Notes: generated from the letters alone by a model not told the origin. Positions 1-6,384 are shown, counted from the first letter of the stretch. The stretch is DNA of 8,256 nucleotides from an uncultured Collinsella sp. (GCA_902494535.1 CABUTO010000052.1:1-8256); one strand, 5' to 3'. A program made the numbers and translations.

Positions 1-126
1 CGCAGCGCTACCCTGATGCTGAATGCCGGGACGATGACCCACTGACCTGCTGACGCCTCTTCGGCCGTCCTCAAATCCGACCTGTCTCGCCCCGGCATCC
101 GCGTCCCGGAGTCCTGCCATGACCTA

Positions 127-239
127 ATAGGAGCATGAGCGCGGACAATCGGACAAGCCAATTGGATTGTAGCGCTCCCGTCAGTGCAATGTCTGGGAGA
201 CCCGGGCGCGGAGCAGGCGGCAGACCGAGGGGAGCGAAA
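127..239 (+). ncRNA. Candidate bridge RNA (5' leader of IS110 transposase)
   Basis: IS110-type elements encode a structured bridge RNA in the left non-coding end, whose loops pair with target and donor DNA. Here GAGCGC (137-142) and CAATC (146-150) pair with GATTG (165-169) and GCGCTC (172-177). This gives a two-part stem with a small internal loop (GGA opposite TA) and a 14-nt apical loop. A second possible stem is GTCTG (191-195) with CAGAC (221-225). Further upstream, 23-30 can pair with 91-98, or 26-33 with 102-109; these are mutually exclusive and could be chance in GC-rich DNA. ATAGGAGC at 127-134 is repeated at the element's right end. The RNA's real limits, expression and guide loops are not determined; it could start well before 127. 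Confidence 0.35.
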
Positions 240-1478
240 ATGGAAGGCGAAACGGTCATCGCGGGCGTCGACACGCACAAGGACGTGCATGTCCTGTGCC
301 TGCTCGACGGCCTCGGGAGGAAGATCTGGAGCGGGAGCTTCGGGGCCGACCCCGAGGGCTACGACAGGCTGGCGGAGGCGATAGGCGACCCGGGGAGCTG
401 CATGGTCGTCGGCGTCGAGGGCACGGCATCGTACGGGGCCGGGCTGACGAGGAGGCTCGTGGAGCTCGGGTACAACGTCGTCGAGGTGCTCAGGCCCAAG
501 AGGGACAAGGTGAGGCCCGGCGAGGGGAAGAGCGACCCGCTGGACGCCGAGCGCGCGGCGCGCAAGGCGGCGTCCGGGAAGGGCTGCTCCGTGCCGAAGT
601 CGCAGGACGGCTGGGTCGAGGCGGTGCGCCAGCTCTACGTCGCGCGCAGGCTGGCCGTCGCGACGTCCACGTCCTGCGTGGCCTGCGCGAAGTCGATGCT
701 CACGACGGCCCCGAGCGCCCTGAGGGAGCGGTTCAGGGGCCGCGAGCGGCCGAAGGACCTCATGCCGCTGCTCGCGCGCGGGAGGAAGGCGGGCGACGCG
801 CTCGAGGAGAGCGTGCTGGCCTCGCTGCGGTCCGTCGCGGCGGTCTGGAAGGAGGCCCGCAGCCAGGTCGAGTCCCTCGACGAGCGCATCCGCGCGCTGC
901 TGGAGGCGAACGCGCCCGCGCTGCTCGGCGTCGAGGGCTGCGGCACCACGACCGCCGCCGCCCTGGTCGTGGCCGCCGGCGACAACCCCGGCAGGCTGAA
1001 GGGCGAGGCGGCGTTCTCGATGATGTGCGGCGCCTCCCCGATCCCCGCGTCGAGCGGGAAGACGGACCGGCACAGGCTCAACCGCGGCGGCAACCGGCAG
1101 GCGAACTGGGCGCTCTACGAGATCGCGATCAAGCGCATGGCGTACGACGAGAGGACGAGGAGGTACGTGGCGAGGCGGACCTCCGAGGGGAAGTCCCGGC
1201 GGGAGGCGGTCCGCTGCCTGAAGCGCTACATAGCGCGGGAGGTGTACCACGTGCTCATGGACCCGAACCCCGACGGCGCCGCGCCGGAAGGCCCCGAGCT
1301 CGCGAAGATGCGCAAGGCGATGCGGGTGACTCAGAAGAAAGCCGCCGCGGAGCTCGGCCTGTCCGCAGCCACACTCGGGCACTTGGAACGGGGGAAACGG
1401 CGGTCGACGAAACTGGAGAGGAGGTATTACGAGCTCCTGTGCGAATTGGAGAGAACGCTCCCGCAAACTGCCTCTTGA
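240..1478 (+). CDS. IS110-family transposase with C-terminal XRE-type HTH
   Basis: This 412-residue protein is an IS110-family DNA recombinase. The N-terminal RuvC-like DEDD domain shows D11 (GVDTHKD), E60 (GVEGTASYG) and D99/D102 (KSDPLDAERAA). A charged helical linker follows (about 130-225). The C-terminal transposase_20-type domain has LLGVEGCGTTTAAAL (about 228-242) and the serine motif PASSGKTDRHRLNRGGNR (269-286), where S271 or S272 is the likely nucleophile. Residues about 357-402 add a compact XRE-like helix-turn-helix (VTQKKAAAELGLSAATLGHL...), an extra domain compared with the roughly 330-residue IS621-type enzymes. The ATG at 240 is chosen because GAGGGGAG (227-234) sits 5 nt before it and family homology starts there; the in-frame extension back to 135 lies in the structured leader. 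The last 55 codons use AAA, GAA, TTG and CAA more than the body. Family assignment is firm; activity is untested. Confidence 0.93.
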   Translation: MEGETVIAGVDTHKDVHVLCLLDGLGRKIWSGSFGADPEGYDRLAEAIGDPGSCMVVGVEGTASYGAGLTRRLVELGYNVVEVLRPKRDKVRPGEGKSDPLDAERAARKAASGKGCSVPKSQDGWVEAVRQLYVARRLAVATSTSCVACAKSMLTTAPSALRERFRGRERPKDLMPLLARGRKAGDALEESVLASLRSVAAVWKEARSQVESLDERIRALLEANAPALLGVEGCGTTTAAALVVAAGDNPGRLKGEAAFSMMCGASPIPASSGKTDRHRLNRGGNRQANWALYEIAIKRMAYDERTRRYVARRTSEGKSRREAVRCLKRYIAREVYHVLMDPNPDGAAPEGPELAKMRKAMRVTQKKAAAELGLSAATLGHLERGKRRSTKLERRYYELLCELERTLPQTAS

Positions 1479-1503
1479 CAACTTATAGGAGCGTCGGTTT
1501 AAT
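1475..1503 (+). promoter_or_regulatory. Outward promoter-like sequence at the right end of the first IS
   Basis: A perfect -35 hexamer TTGACA (1475-1480) overlaps the transposase stop codon. It is followed after exactly 17 bp by TTTAAT (1498-1503), a 5/6 match to the -10 consensus. The -35 lies inside the IS and the -10 in or just beyond its right edge, so the insertion may have created a hybrid promoter reading toward the gene at 1688. Outward -35 boxes at IS110-family right ends can also form a junction promoter when the element circularises. The match is seen directly; activity is inferred. Confidence 0.5.
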
Positions 1504-1687
1504 GTCCACCCTTTTCGGCATGGTCGAAGGCATTCAAATCATCGTAGTAATTAGGCGCATTTTGTAGCAAACGGCTCATTCAAGCTCGAACTTGAAGACC
1601 GATGGTCCCCTCATCCACGGCTGCGAGCGAAAATTCCAAATAGAATAAAAATCGAATGGCTAAGTTTGTTTGGCGAACGGAGGCAAT

Positions 1688-2017
1688 ATGGGCGAGGTAA
1701 CTGAAAGCGACTGGAAGCTGTTCAAGGGGCTGCTCCCAAAATGGCAAGAAAGCTATATGGAAATGCTCATTGGCCAGTACATCGAGATACTGAACGGTGA
1801 CAGCGAAGCGTCCAGTAGATTTTGGGCGCTAGAAGAGCGCGTCAATAGGGACAAGCTGTCCTCAGGAGTGCTCGTAAACGGTATTCGCCGTAGCACCATG
1901 CGTTATGAGATAGCCAACTTGCTTTCCGATAACGTGATCACGCTCGACGACCTTGACGGTTTCACCGAAGACATTAAGGGCTACGCACGACGTTGCATCG
2001 GCTGGCAAGAACGCTGA
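1688..2017 (+). CDS. Small conserved-type protein of unknown function
   Basis: The product is 109 residues, soluble and mostly helical, with no membrane segment or signal peptide. It contains KLFKGLLPKWQESYMEMLI near the N-terminus, a central FWALEERVNRDK segment and a C-terminal ITLDDLDGFTEDIKGY. This pattern resembles short proteins common in Gram-positive gut bacteria that databases sometimes mislabel as multidrug transporters; nothing here supports transport. The ATG at 1688 is preferred because GGAGG (1679-1683) precedes it by 4 nt; an in-frame TTG at 1670 would place that Shine-Dalgarno inside the gene. Base composition is clearly more AT-rich than both neighbours, suggesting accessory DNA. 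The 195 bp upstream hold two small hairpins (1579-1596 and 1597-1607) and may be transcribed from the promoter-like sequence at the IS end. Function is unknown. Confidence 0.7.
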   Translation: MGEVTESDWKLFKGLLPKWQESYMEMLIGQYIEILNGDSEASSRFWALEERVNRDKLSSGVLVNGIRRSTMRYEIANLLSDNVITLDDLDGFTEDIKGYARRCIGWQER

Positions 2018-2051
2018 GCGACATACGCATCCACAGCCGCTGTGCTGCATA

Positions 2052-2088
2052 AACCGCACCGAAAAATGCATTTTTCGGCAGGGCGGTT
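2052..2088. repeat. 20-bp perfect palindrome inside a larger hairpin
   Basis: CCGAAAAATGCATTTTTCGG (2059-2078) is a perfect 20-bp palindrome. It is nested inside AACCGC (2052-2057) pairing with GCGGTT (2083-2088), so either strand could fold into a long hairpin. It begins 34 bp after the stop of the gene ending at 2017 and is followed by TTGCTTTTTG, so it could act as a terminator for that gene. It could equally be an operator or a repeat copy: its half TGCATTTTTCGG matches 11 of 12 positions of the minus-strand repeat at 2310-2321. Confidence 0.6.
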
Positions 2089-2120
2089 GCTTTTTGCCCA
2101 CAGGTACCCCCGGGGGCGCC

Positions 2121-2332
2121 GTGCAAATTCCGGAGTATTCAGCATCCCGGGGTCCGCGGGCGCGGGGGCGGGTGCACAAAACCGCGCTGAAAGCCCCGAT
2201 TCTGAGTCCCAACGCCTCTAGAGCCGCTCGTTTTTTTACAGGATGCGGCCCATGGTGCCTGCCTTTCGCCCAAAATCCAGTATGCAGGCACCCTCGGCTG
2301 CTGAATACTCCCAAAAATGCACGCCGCATCCT
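2121..2332. repeat. Nested inverted repeats containing a 24-nt repeat pair
   Basis: A 24-nt unit on the plus strand (2121-2144) recurs inverted at 2299-2322 with 20 of 24 positions identical by eye; the identical core GGAGTATTCAGC (2132-2143) is exactly inverted at 2300-2311. Two further exact inverted pairs lie within: AGGATGCGGC (2240-2249) with GCCGCATCCT (2323-2332), and GGTGCCTGC (2254-2262) with GCAGGCACC (2284-2292). The last two nest and could fold into a branched structure. The content suggests a family of interspersed intergenic repeats of which this holds at least two diverged copies. No protein is encoded, and origin and function are unknown. Confidence 0.55.
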
Positions 2333-2387
2333 ACCCCAGGCACCCGCAGCAAGAAGACGAATAGCCACGGCCTCCCTAGTTACCGCA

Positions 2388-2508
2388 GGAGACCCCAGGG
2401 CTTACCTCCCAAATCTTTCCGCAGGACGGAAGGACCCCGCGGCGCGAAGCGCACGGCGGGGTCCTGACATGTCCGAGGACGATTTGGGAGGTAAGCCCTG
2501 GGGCCTCC
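2388..2508. repeat. 121-bp near-perfect hairpin element (MITE/REP-like)
   Basis: Bases 2393-2415 are an exact 23-bp inverted repeat of 2481-2503, extended by GGAG/CTCC (2388-2391 and 2505-2508) after one mismatch. Inside, TCC (2418-2420) can pair with GGA (2477-2479), GGAC (2424-2427) with GTCC (2471-2474) and GGACCCCGC (2432-2440) with GCGGGGTCC (2456-2464), ending in a GCGC-GAA-GCGC tip (2442-2452). The whole unit folds as one long hairpin on either strand. It starts 23 bp past the stop of the phosphofructokinase gene and could stop or stabilise that transcript, but there is no U-run. No target-site duplication is visible. Possible identities are a REP/BIME-type repeat, a non-autonomous mobile element, or a bidirectional terminator. 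Confidence 0.75.
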
Positions 2509-2531
2509 GATGAGAGCAGTTCCAGCCGAGG

Positions 2532-3611
2532 CTATTCGTCGCCGAAGCTGATGCCCAACGCCTTGGCCTCGCGCACCAGGTCGCTCTGGGGATCGACATA
2601 CTTGAGCTTGCCGGCGACCTCCTCGAGCGGCATGTGGCACATCTTGCCGTCGCGCAGGGCGATCATGTAGCCAAACTCGCCGCGTAGGCAGCCAAGTGCC
2701 GCCTCGACGCCGCACTGGGTCGCAAAGATGCGGTCCTGAGCGTCGGGTTGGCCGCCGCGTTGCGTGTGGCCGGGGATGGCGACGCGGGTCTCGCGACCAG
2801 TCTTGGCTTCGATCTCCTTGGCGATGTCGTAGACAATCGAGGGGCTCGTACGCTCGGCGAGCTTCTTCTTGTACTCCTTCTTGGACAGCGCCGCGTCCTC
2901 CTTGGAGATAGCGCCCTCGGCGACGGCTACAATCGTAAAGCGGCTGCCGGTCTCCATGCGATGCTCGATGGTCTTGATGACGTTATCCATGTCGTAGGGG
3001 ATCTCGGGGATCAGGATGACGTCCGCACCGCCTGCGACGCCGGCGTACAGCGGGATCCAGCCAACCTTGTGGCCCATGATCTCGATGACAAACACGCGGC
3101 CGTGGCTCGACGCAGTGGTGTGGATGTCGTCGATGCACTTGGTGGCGACGTCGATGGCGCTTGTAAAGCCAAACGTCAGCTCGGTGCCCCAGGTGTCGTT
3201 ATCGATGGTCTTGGGCAGGGCGATAACGTTGAGGCCCTCTTCGCGCAGGCGGTTGGCGGTCTTGGTGGAGCCGTTACCGCCCAGCATAAACAGGCAGTCG
3301 AGCTGCAGCTTATGATAGGTGTGGACCATTGCGGGTACCTTCTCGACGCCGTCGGCCTCGGGAATATCCAGACGCTTGAACGGCGTGCGGCTCGTGCCCA
3401 GGATGGTGCCGCCGCGGGTGAGGATGCCGCTAAAATCGGCGGGCGTCATGACGCGGAACCTGCTGTAGATAAGGCCCTGGTAGCCGTCCTCAAAACCGTA
3501 GATCTCGATAGGTTCTTTGCTATTGGTCATGAGCGTTTTGACGATGCCGCGCATGGTGGCGTTGAGCGCCTGGCAGTCGCCGCCACTAGTAAGAAGACCG
3601 ATTCTAAGCAT
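2532..3611 (-). CDS. pfkA: 6-phosphofructokinase family enzyme
   Basis: This 359-residue cytosolic enzyme phosphorylates fructose 6-phosphate to fructose 1,6-bisphosphate, the committed step of glycolysis. Visible motifs: GGDCQALNA (10-18), RGGTILGTSR (66-75), GGNGSTKTA (111-119), PKTIDND (133-139) with D137 as the expected catalytic base, EIMGHKVGW (177-185) and GHTQRGGQPDAQDR (281-294). The phosphate-donor positions are mixed. Gly114 (equivalent to E. coli 104) is typical of ATP enzymes, while Lys134 (equivalent to 124) is shared with PPi-dependent and actinobacterial group III enzymes. Asn113 replaces the usual Asp. The donor, ATP or PPi, is therefore not settled by sequence. The start ATG has GGAAGGA (3618-3624 on the complement) 6 nt upstream. 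The gene lies 140 bp downstream of the co-directional hydrolase and is followed by the 121-bp hairpin element. Confidence 0.95.
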   Translation of the reverse strand: MLRIGLLTSGGDCQALNATMRGIVKTLMTNSKEPIEIYGFEDGYQGLIYSRFRVMTPADFSGILTRGGTILGTSRTPFKRLDIPEADGVEKVPAMVHTYHKLQLDCLFMLGGNGSTKTANRLREEGLNVIALPKTIDNDTWGTELTFGFTSAIDVATKCIDDIHTTASSHGRVFVIEIMGHKVGWIPLYAGVAGGADVILIPEIPYDMDNVIKTIEHRMETGSRFTIVAVAEGAISKEDAALSKKEYKKKLAERTSPSIVYDIAKEIEAKTGRETRVAIPGHTQRGGQPDAQDRIFATQCGVEAALGCLRGEFGYMIALRDGKMCHMPLEEVAGKLKYVDPQSDLVREAKALGISFGDE

Positions 3612-3630
3612 GGTGAATCCTTCCGGGCAA

Positions 3631-3639
3631 GTTATAACA
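3631..3639 (-). promoter_or_regulatory. Possible extended -10 promoter of the phosphofructokinase gene
   Basis: On the minus strand TGT-TATAAC gives an extended -10 (TATAAC is a 5/6 match). No -35 is visible at 17 bp; that position is taken by one arm of the inverted repeat at 3654-3678. The predicted start of transcription falls close to the Shine-Dalgarno, giving a very short leader, which weakens the call. Confidence 0.35.
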
Positions 3640-3653
3640 TGCGCATAAGTTTA

Positions 3654-3678
3654 CCCCCGCACACTGTTGATACGGGGG
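3654..3678. repeat. Inverted repeat upstream of the phosphofructokinase gene
   Basis: CCCCCG (3654-3659) and CGGGGG (3673-3678) are separated by 13 bp. The element lies between the end of the hydrolase gene and the putative -10 of the phosphofructokinase gene, at the expected -35 position. It could be an operator, or a weak terminator for the hydrolase transcript; there is no T-run on either side. Confidence 0.35.
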
Positions 3679-3751
3679 CAAAACGTGTTAGCTCAAGCGT
3701 ATGGAAATGTAAGCAACGTCAGGCGAGCGTAAGGACGACGGACGCGTCTCC

Positions 3752-4837
3752 TTACAGTGCGAAGGCATCGACGTTGCCCCAGTGGCGGCGCAGCGTGATG
3801 GCGGCAGCGGGCTCGGTATTGTCGAAGACGACCGACCGCTGCGTGTTGCTGGTGATGTCTTCCGGATTGGGCTTTTGCGCCGCAGCGCGTAGGGCCTTCC
3901 AAGCGACTGCCTCGTCTTGGGCGCCGACATGGGCGTCAAGGACATCGGCGATTGCGACGGCGCGCTCTTTACCATGGCCCAGCTCGCCATTCTTTTGGTT
4001 GGGCAGCACTTCGTCGCCATAGCAGGCGTAGAAGTTCGTGACCTGGCGAACAGGGGTCGCTTTGAAAGCGCGGTCCGGATCGCGCGGATCCCACTCTACT
4101 ACGCGCGCGTCACCGGCGGCGTCGTTGATAAAGAAGTGGTAATCGCGTCCTGCCATGGCGTGCATGTCGTAGGCGGAAAGCAGGTCGACTGCCTCTTGCG
4201 TGGTAGCCGCGCGGTCGAGCACCAGACGGATGGCGAGCGAAGTGTTGATGACGGGCCGTTGCGTGTCCTGGTCACAGGGCTTGGAATCCAGGGTGAGTAC
4301 GGCAATGGACACGCCGCATTCGTTAACACCGTCGAGCTGGCCAAACGGGCCCATGAGTGCGGCGGCCCGTCCGGCGACGGAGTCAAGCGGAGTGTTATCG
4401 CCCAGGTTATTGAGGGCGGCAAACCCGATGGAAGCATAGCCGCCGCGTGGGTGATTGCGCACCAGCAGCGCCGAGGTGTCGTCCTTAAAGTCGTAATTGC
4501 GACCGGTGCGCACGCGGCCTTCGGCATCTACGGCGACAAAAGCGCTGCAGGCAAACTGGGGCGCCTGGACATGTGCCGGCACACCGGGCAGCACCTGCGC
4601 CACCACGGCATCGATGTAGGCCTGGTCGTCGCGCACGCCAGCGGCGATGATGCGATCAAGATCGTAGTCGTAGGCGATGTCGATTGCGTACAGGTCATAG
4701 CCATCCGCGTAGCCGGTCAAGCGTTTGAGCGACGCGGCGGACTTGATTTGCTTGTGATAAACGATACCGGTGGCAGCGGCAAGGCCGACGGCGACTCCCG
4801 CGACACCGCAGGCGATGGCAATGTTACGTGGCTTCAT
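3752..4837 (-). CDS. Choloylglycine hydrolase-family linear amide C-N hydrolase
   Basis: This 361-residue Ntn hydrolase belongs to the group that includes bile salt hydrolases, penicillin V acylases and related amidases. Residues 7-25 form a hydrophobic segment (signal peptide or anchor), so the catalytic part is probably extracytoplasmic. FACSAF supplies the nucleophile Cys97. R113 and D116 (TGRNYDF) lie 16 and 19 residues later, the spacing of C2/R18/D21 in bile salt hydrolases. GVNECGVSIA (about 170-179), VTN (N268) and QRSVVFD (R334) match the later conserved Asn/Arg positions. Because the Cys is internal, about 96 residues would have to be removed to free it. The start ATG has GAGGAG 5 nt upstream. 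It is transcribed divergently from the aminopeptidase. The substrate is not identifiable from sequence; bile salts are possible but unproven. Confidence 0.88.
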   Translation of the reverse strand: MKPRNIAIACGVAGVAVGLAAATGIVYHKQIKSAASLKRLTGYADGYDLYAIDIAYDYDLDRIIAAGVRDDQAYIDAVVAQVLPGVPAHVQAPQFACSAFVAVDAEGRVRTGRNYDFKDDTSALLVRNHPRGGYASIGFAALNNLGDNTPLDSVAGRAAALMGPFGQLDGVNECGVSIAVLTLDSKPCDQDTQRPVINTSLAIRLVLDRAATTQEAVDLLSAYDMHAMAGRDYHFFINDAAGDARVVEWDPRDPDRAFKATPVRQVTNFYACYGDEVLPNQKNGELGHGKERAVAIADVLDAHVGAQDEAVAWKALRAAAQKPNPEDITSNTQRSVVFDNTEPAAAITLRRHWGNVDAFAL

Positions 4838-4998
4838 GACGGCTCCTCTCGTCCTGTTAGCGTAATTGTCGCAAAAGGTGCACGGGCATGATGGCTCAAC
4901 TTGGTGAGCGGTGCGGGATTAAACACGGAATGAAGAGTGCAGCGCTGGCGCGGCGGGGTATGCTGGAAGGGACCATCAACCCAGCGAAAGGGGAGAGC

Positions 4999-6384
4999 AT
5001 GACGGATCAGGAAACGCCCGAGCGCGTGCACGTAACGGCCGATGATATCGAGGCCGCCAACGACCTTATCGACTTTATCGAGGCATGCCCCAGCATGTTC
5101 CATACGGCGGCGACCATTATGGCCGAGCTCGACGAGGCGGGCTTTACCTACCTGTCCGAGAACGCGGCGTGGGACATCGAGCCGGGCGGGCGTTATTACA
5201 CGCAGCGCAACACCTCGAGCGTTATCGCCTTTAAGGTGGGCGAGGACCTGGCTGCTACGTGGGGCGAGGACGGCGTTGCCGGCGACTACCATTTTCAGCT
5301 GACGGCGTCGCACAGCGACTCGCCGACGTTTAAGGTTAAGGCCGTGCCCGAGCTCGACGGCGCGGGCGAGACGCTGCGCCTGAACACCGAGGCCTACGGC
5401 GGCATGATCGACTACACCTGGTTCGACCGTCCGCTGGCACTCGCGGGCCGCGTGCTGGTACGCGAGGGCGACCGTATTGAGAGCCGCCTGCTTGCCACCG
5501 AGCGCGAGGTCGCTATTATCCCGAGCCTTGCCATCCACATGAACCGCGGCGTTAACGAGGGCTTTGCTCCCAACCGAGCCGTCGACCTGTGCCCGCTCAT
5601 CAGCGCTGGTGACCTTAAGCAGGGCGACTTTGACGCCCTGATCGCCGACGAGCTGGATGTTGAGCCCGAGCAGATCCTGGGTCGCGACCTGTTCCTGGTC
5701 AATCGTCAGGATGCGCGCATTTGGGGCTGGGCCGATGAGTTTATCTCGACGCCCAAGCTCGACGACCTGGCATGCGCCTACACCTCTCTGCAGGCATTTT
5801 TGGGTGCCGAGAACGCGCACGATGTCTCGGTCTTTTGCTGCTTTGATAACGAGGAGGTTGGCTCCGAGACCAAGCAGGGCGCCATGTCGACGTTCTTGGC
5901 CGATGCGCTGCGCCGCATTAACGGCTCGCTGGGCTTTGACGACGAGTCGTACCATCGCGCCCTTGCCGCATCGATGCTCGTGAGCTGCGACAACGCGCAT
6001 GCCGTGCATCCCAACCATGCCGAGAAGTGCGATGCCCGCAATCAGGTTGTGCTCAACGGCGGCATCGTCATCAAGGAAGCCGCCAACCAGCACTACTGCA
6101 CCGATGCCTTTAGCCGCGCGGTGTTCCAGGCCATCTGCGATGACGCCGACGTGCCCACGCAGGCCTTCGCCAACAAGAGCGATATGGCGGGTGGCTCCAC
6201 GCTCGGTAATCTGTCCAATATGCAGGCGAGCATGCATGCCGTGGACGTGGGCCTGCCGCAGCTGGCCATGCACTCGAGCTACGAGACCGGCGGCGTACGC
6301 GACGTGATGTACGCCATCCGCGCCCTCACGGCCTTCTACGAGTGCAACCTAACCATCAACGGCGCCGAAAGCGTGGAGCTCTAA
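4999..6384 (+). CDS. apeB: M18 family zinc aminopeptidase
   Basis: The 461-residue product is a cytosolic dinuclear-zinc aminopeptidase that releases N-terminal residues from peptides. M18 motifs are present in order: ASHSDSPTFKVK (H105, D107), NTEAYGGMIDYTWFDRPLALAGR (start and end at about 129 and 151), IPSLAIHMNR (174-183), KLDDLACAY (D256), DNEEVGSETKQGA with E285/E286, CDNAHAVHPNH (D331), KSDMAGGSTLGN and LAMHSSYETGG with H425. Length is normal for the family (about 430-480). The ATG at 4999 is chosen because GGGGAG (4990-4995) precedes it and homology begins just after; an in-frame extension back to 4888 lacks a family match. It shares a 161-bp divergent intergenic region with the hydrolase. 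Codons are CGC/CGT-rich, as in the neighbouring host genes. Confidence 0.96.
   Translation: MTDQETPERVHVTADDIEAANDLIDFIEACPSMFHTAATIMAELDEAGFTYLSENAAWDIEPGGRYYTQRNTSSVIAFKVGEDLAATWGEDGVAGDYHFQLTASHSDSPTFKVKAVPELDGAGETLRLNTEAYGGMIDYTWFDRPLALAGRVLVREGDRIESRLLATEREVAIIPSLAIHMNRGVNEGFAPNRAVDLCPLISAGDLKQGDFDALIADELDVEPEQILGRDLFLVNRQDARIWGWADEFISTPKLDDLACAYTSLQAFLGAENAHDVSVFCCFDNEEVGSETKQGAMSTFLADALRRINGSLGFDDESYHRALAASMLVSCDNAHAVHPNHAEKCDARNQVVLNGGIVIKEAANQHYCTDAFSRAVFQAICDDADVPTQAFANKSDMAGGSTLGNLSNMQASMHAVDVGLPQLAMHSSYETGGVRDVMYAIRALTAFYECNLTINGAESVEL

Larger units (their letters stand above)
127..1492 (+). mobile_element. IS110-family insertion sequence (IS110-type layout)
   Basis: The element is defined by an intact DEDD/serine IS110 transposase with almost no 3' non-coding DNA (14 nt) and a structured 5' leader, the layout of the IS110 subgroup. 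I see no terminal inverted repeats, as expected for this family. The 8-mer ATAGGAGC occurs at 127-134 and at 1485-1492 and brackets the transposase. It may mark the two recombination ends. Alternatively, the left copy may be a guide segment inside the RNA, in which case the true left end lies further upstream, possibly outside the window; a leader of only 113 nt would be short for a bridge RNA. The right end near 1484-1492 is better supported than the left. Codon use (Arg mostly AGG) differs from the host genes at 2532-6384, suggesting acquired DNA. Confidence 0.6.
2018..2531. other. Repeat-rich intergenic region without a credible gene
   Basis: No open frame here has a ribosome binding site and protein-like composition; the frames that cross it read through palindromes. 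It holds the three repeat structures listed separately (2052-2088, 2121-2332, 2388-2508). A run of seven T (2231-2237) follows GAGCCGCTCG, but I find no matching upstream arm that would make it a convincing intrinsic terminator for the gene ending at 2017. The region separates convergent genes (plus-strand 1688-2017 and minus-strand 2532-3611). Confidence 0.6.

Noticed and set aside
1..126. C-terminal end of an upstream gene (frame 1 stops at 43-45)
   Set aside because: Only 14 codons are visible, with no recognisable motif, and the region may belong to the IS left end or candidate RNA.
135..239. In-frame N-terminal extension of the first transposase starting at 135
   Set aside because: It has no family match and overlaps the stem at 137-177, while GAGGGGAG positions the ATG at 240; more likely non-coding RNA.
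296..1567. Long open frame overlapping the first transposase in another frame
   Set aside because: Arg/Gly/Ala-rich translation typical of an out-of-frame read of GC-rich coding DNA. The same applies to long frames opposite the phosphofructokinase, hydrolase, aminopeptidase and second transposase.
2059..2503. CRISPR array
   Set aside because: The repeats are inverted, few and unevenly spaced, with no spacer pattern and no cas genes.
1953..2513. Open frames of 168 and 186 codons across the 2018-2531 intergenic region
   Set aside because: They run through palindromes and repeats, lack ribosome binding sites and have protein-unlike composition.
4888..4998. 37-residue N-terminal extension of the M18 aminopeptidase
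   Set aside because: It lacks a good ribosome binding site and resemblance to the family, whereas 4999 has GGGGAG in place.
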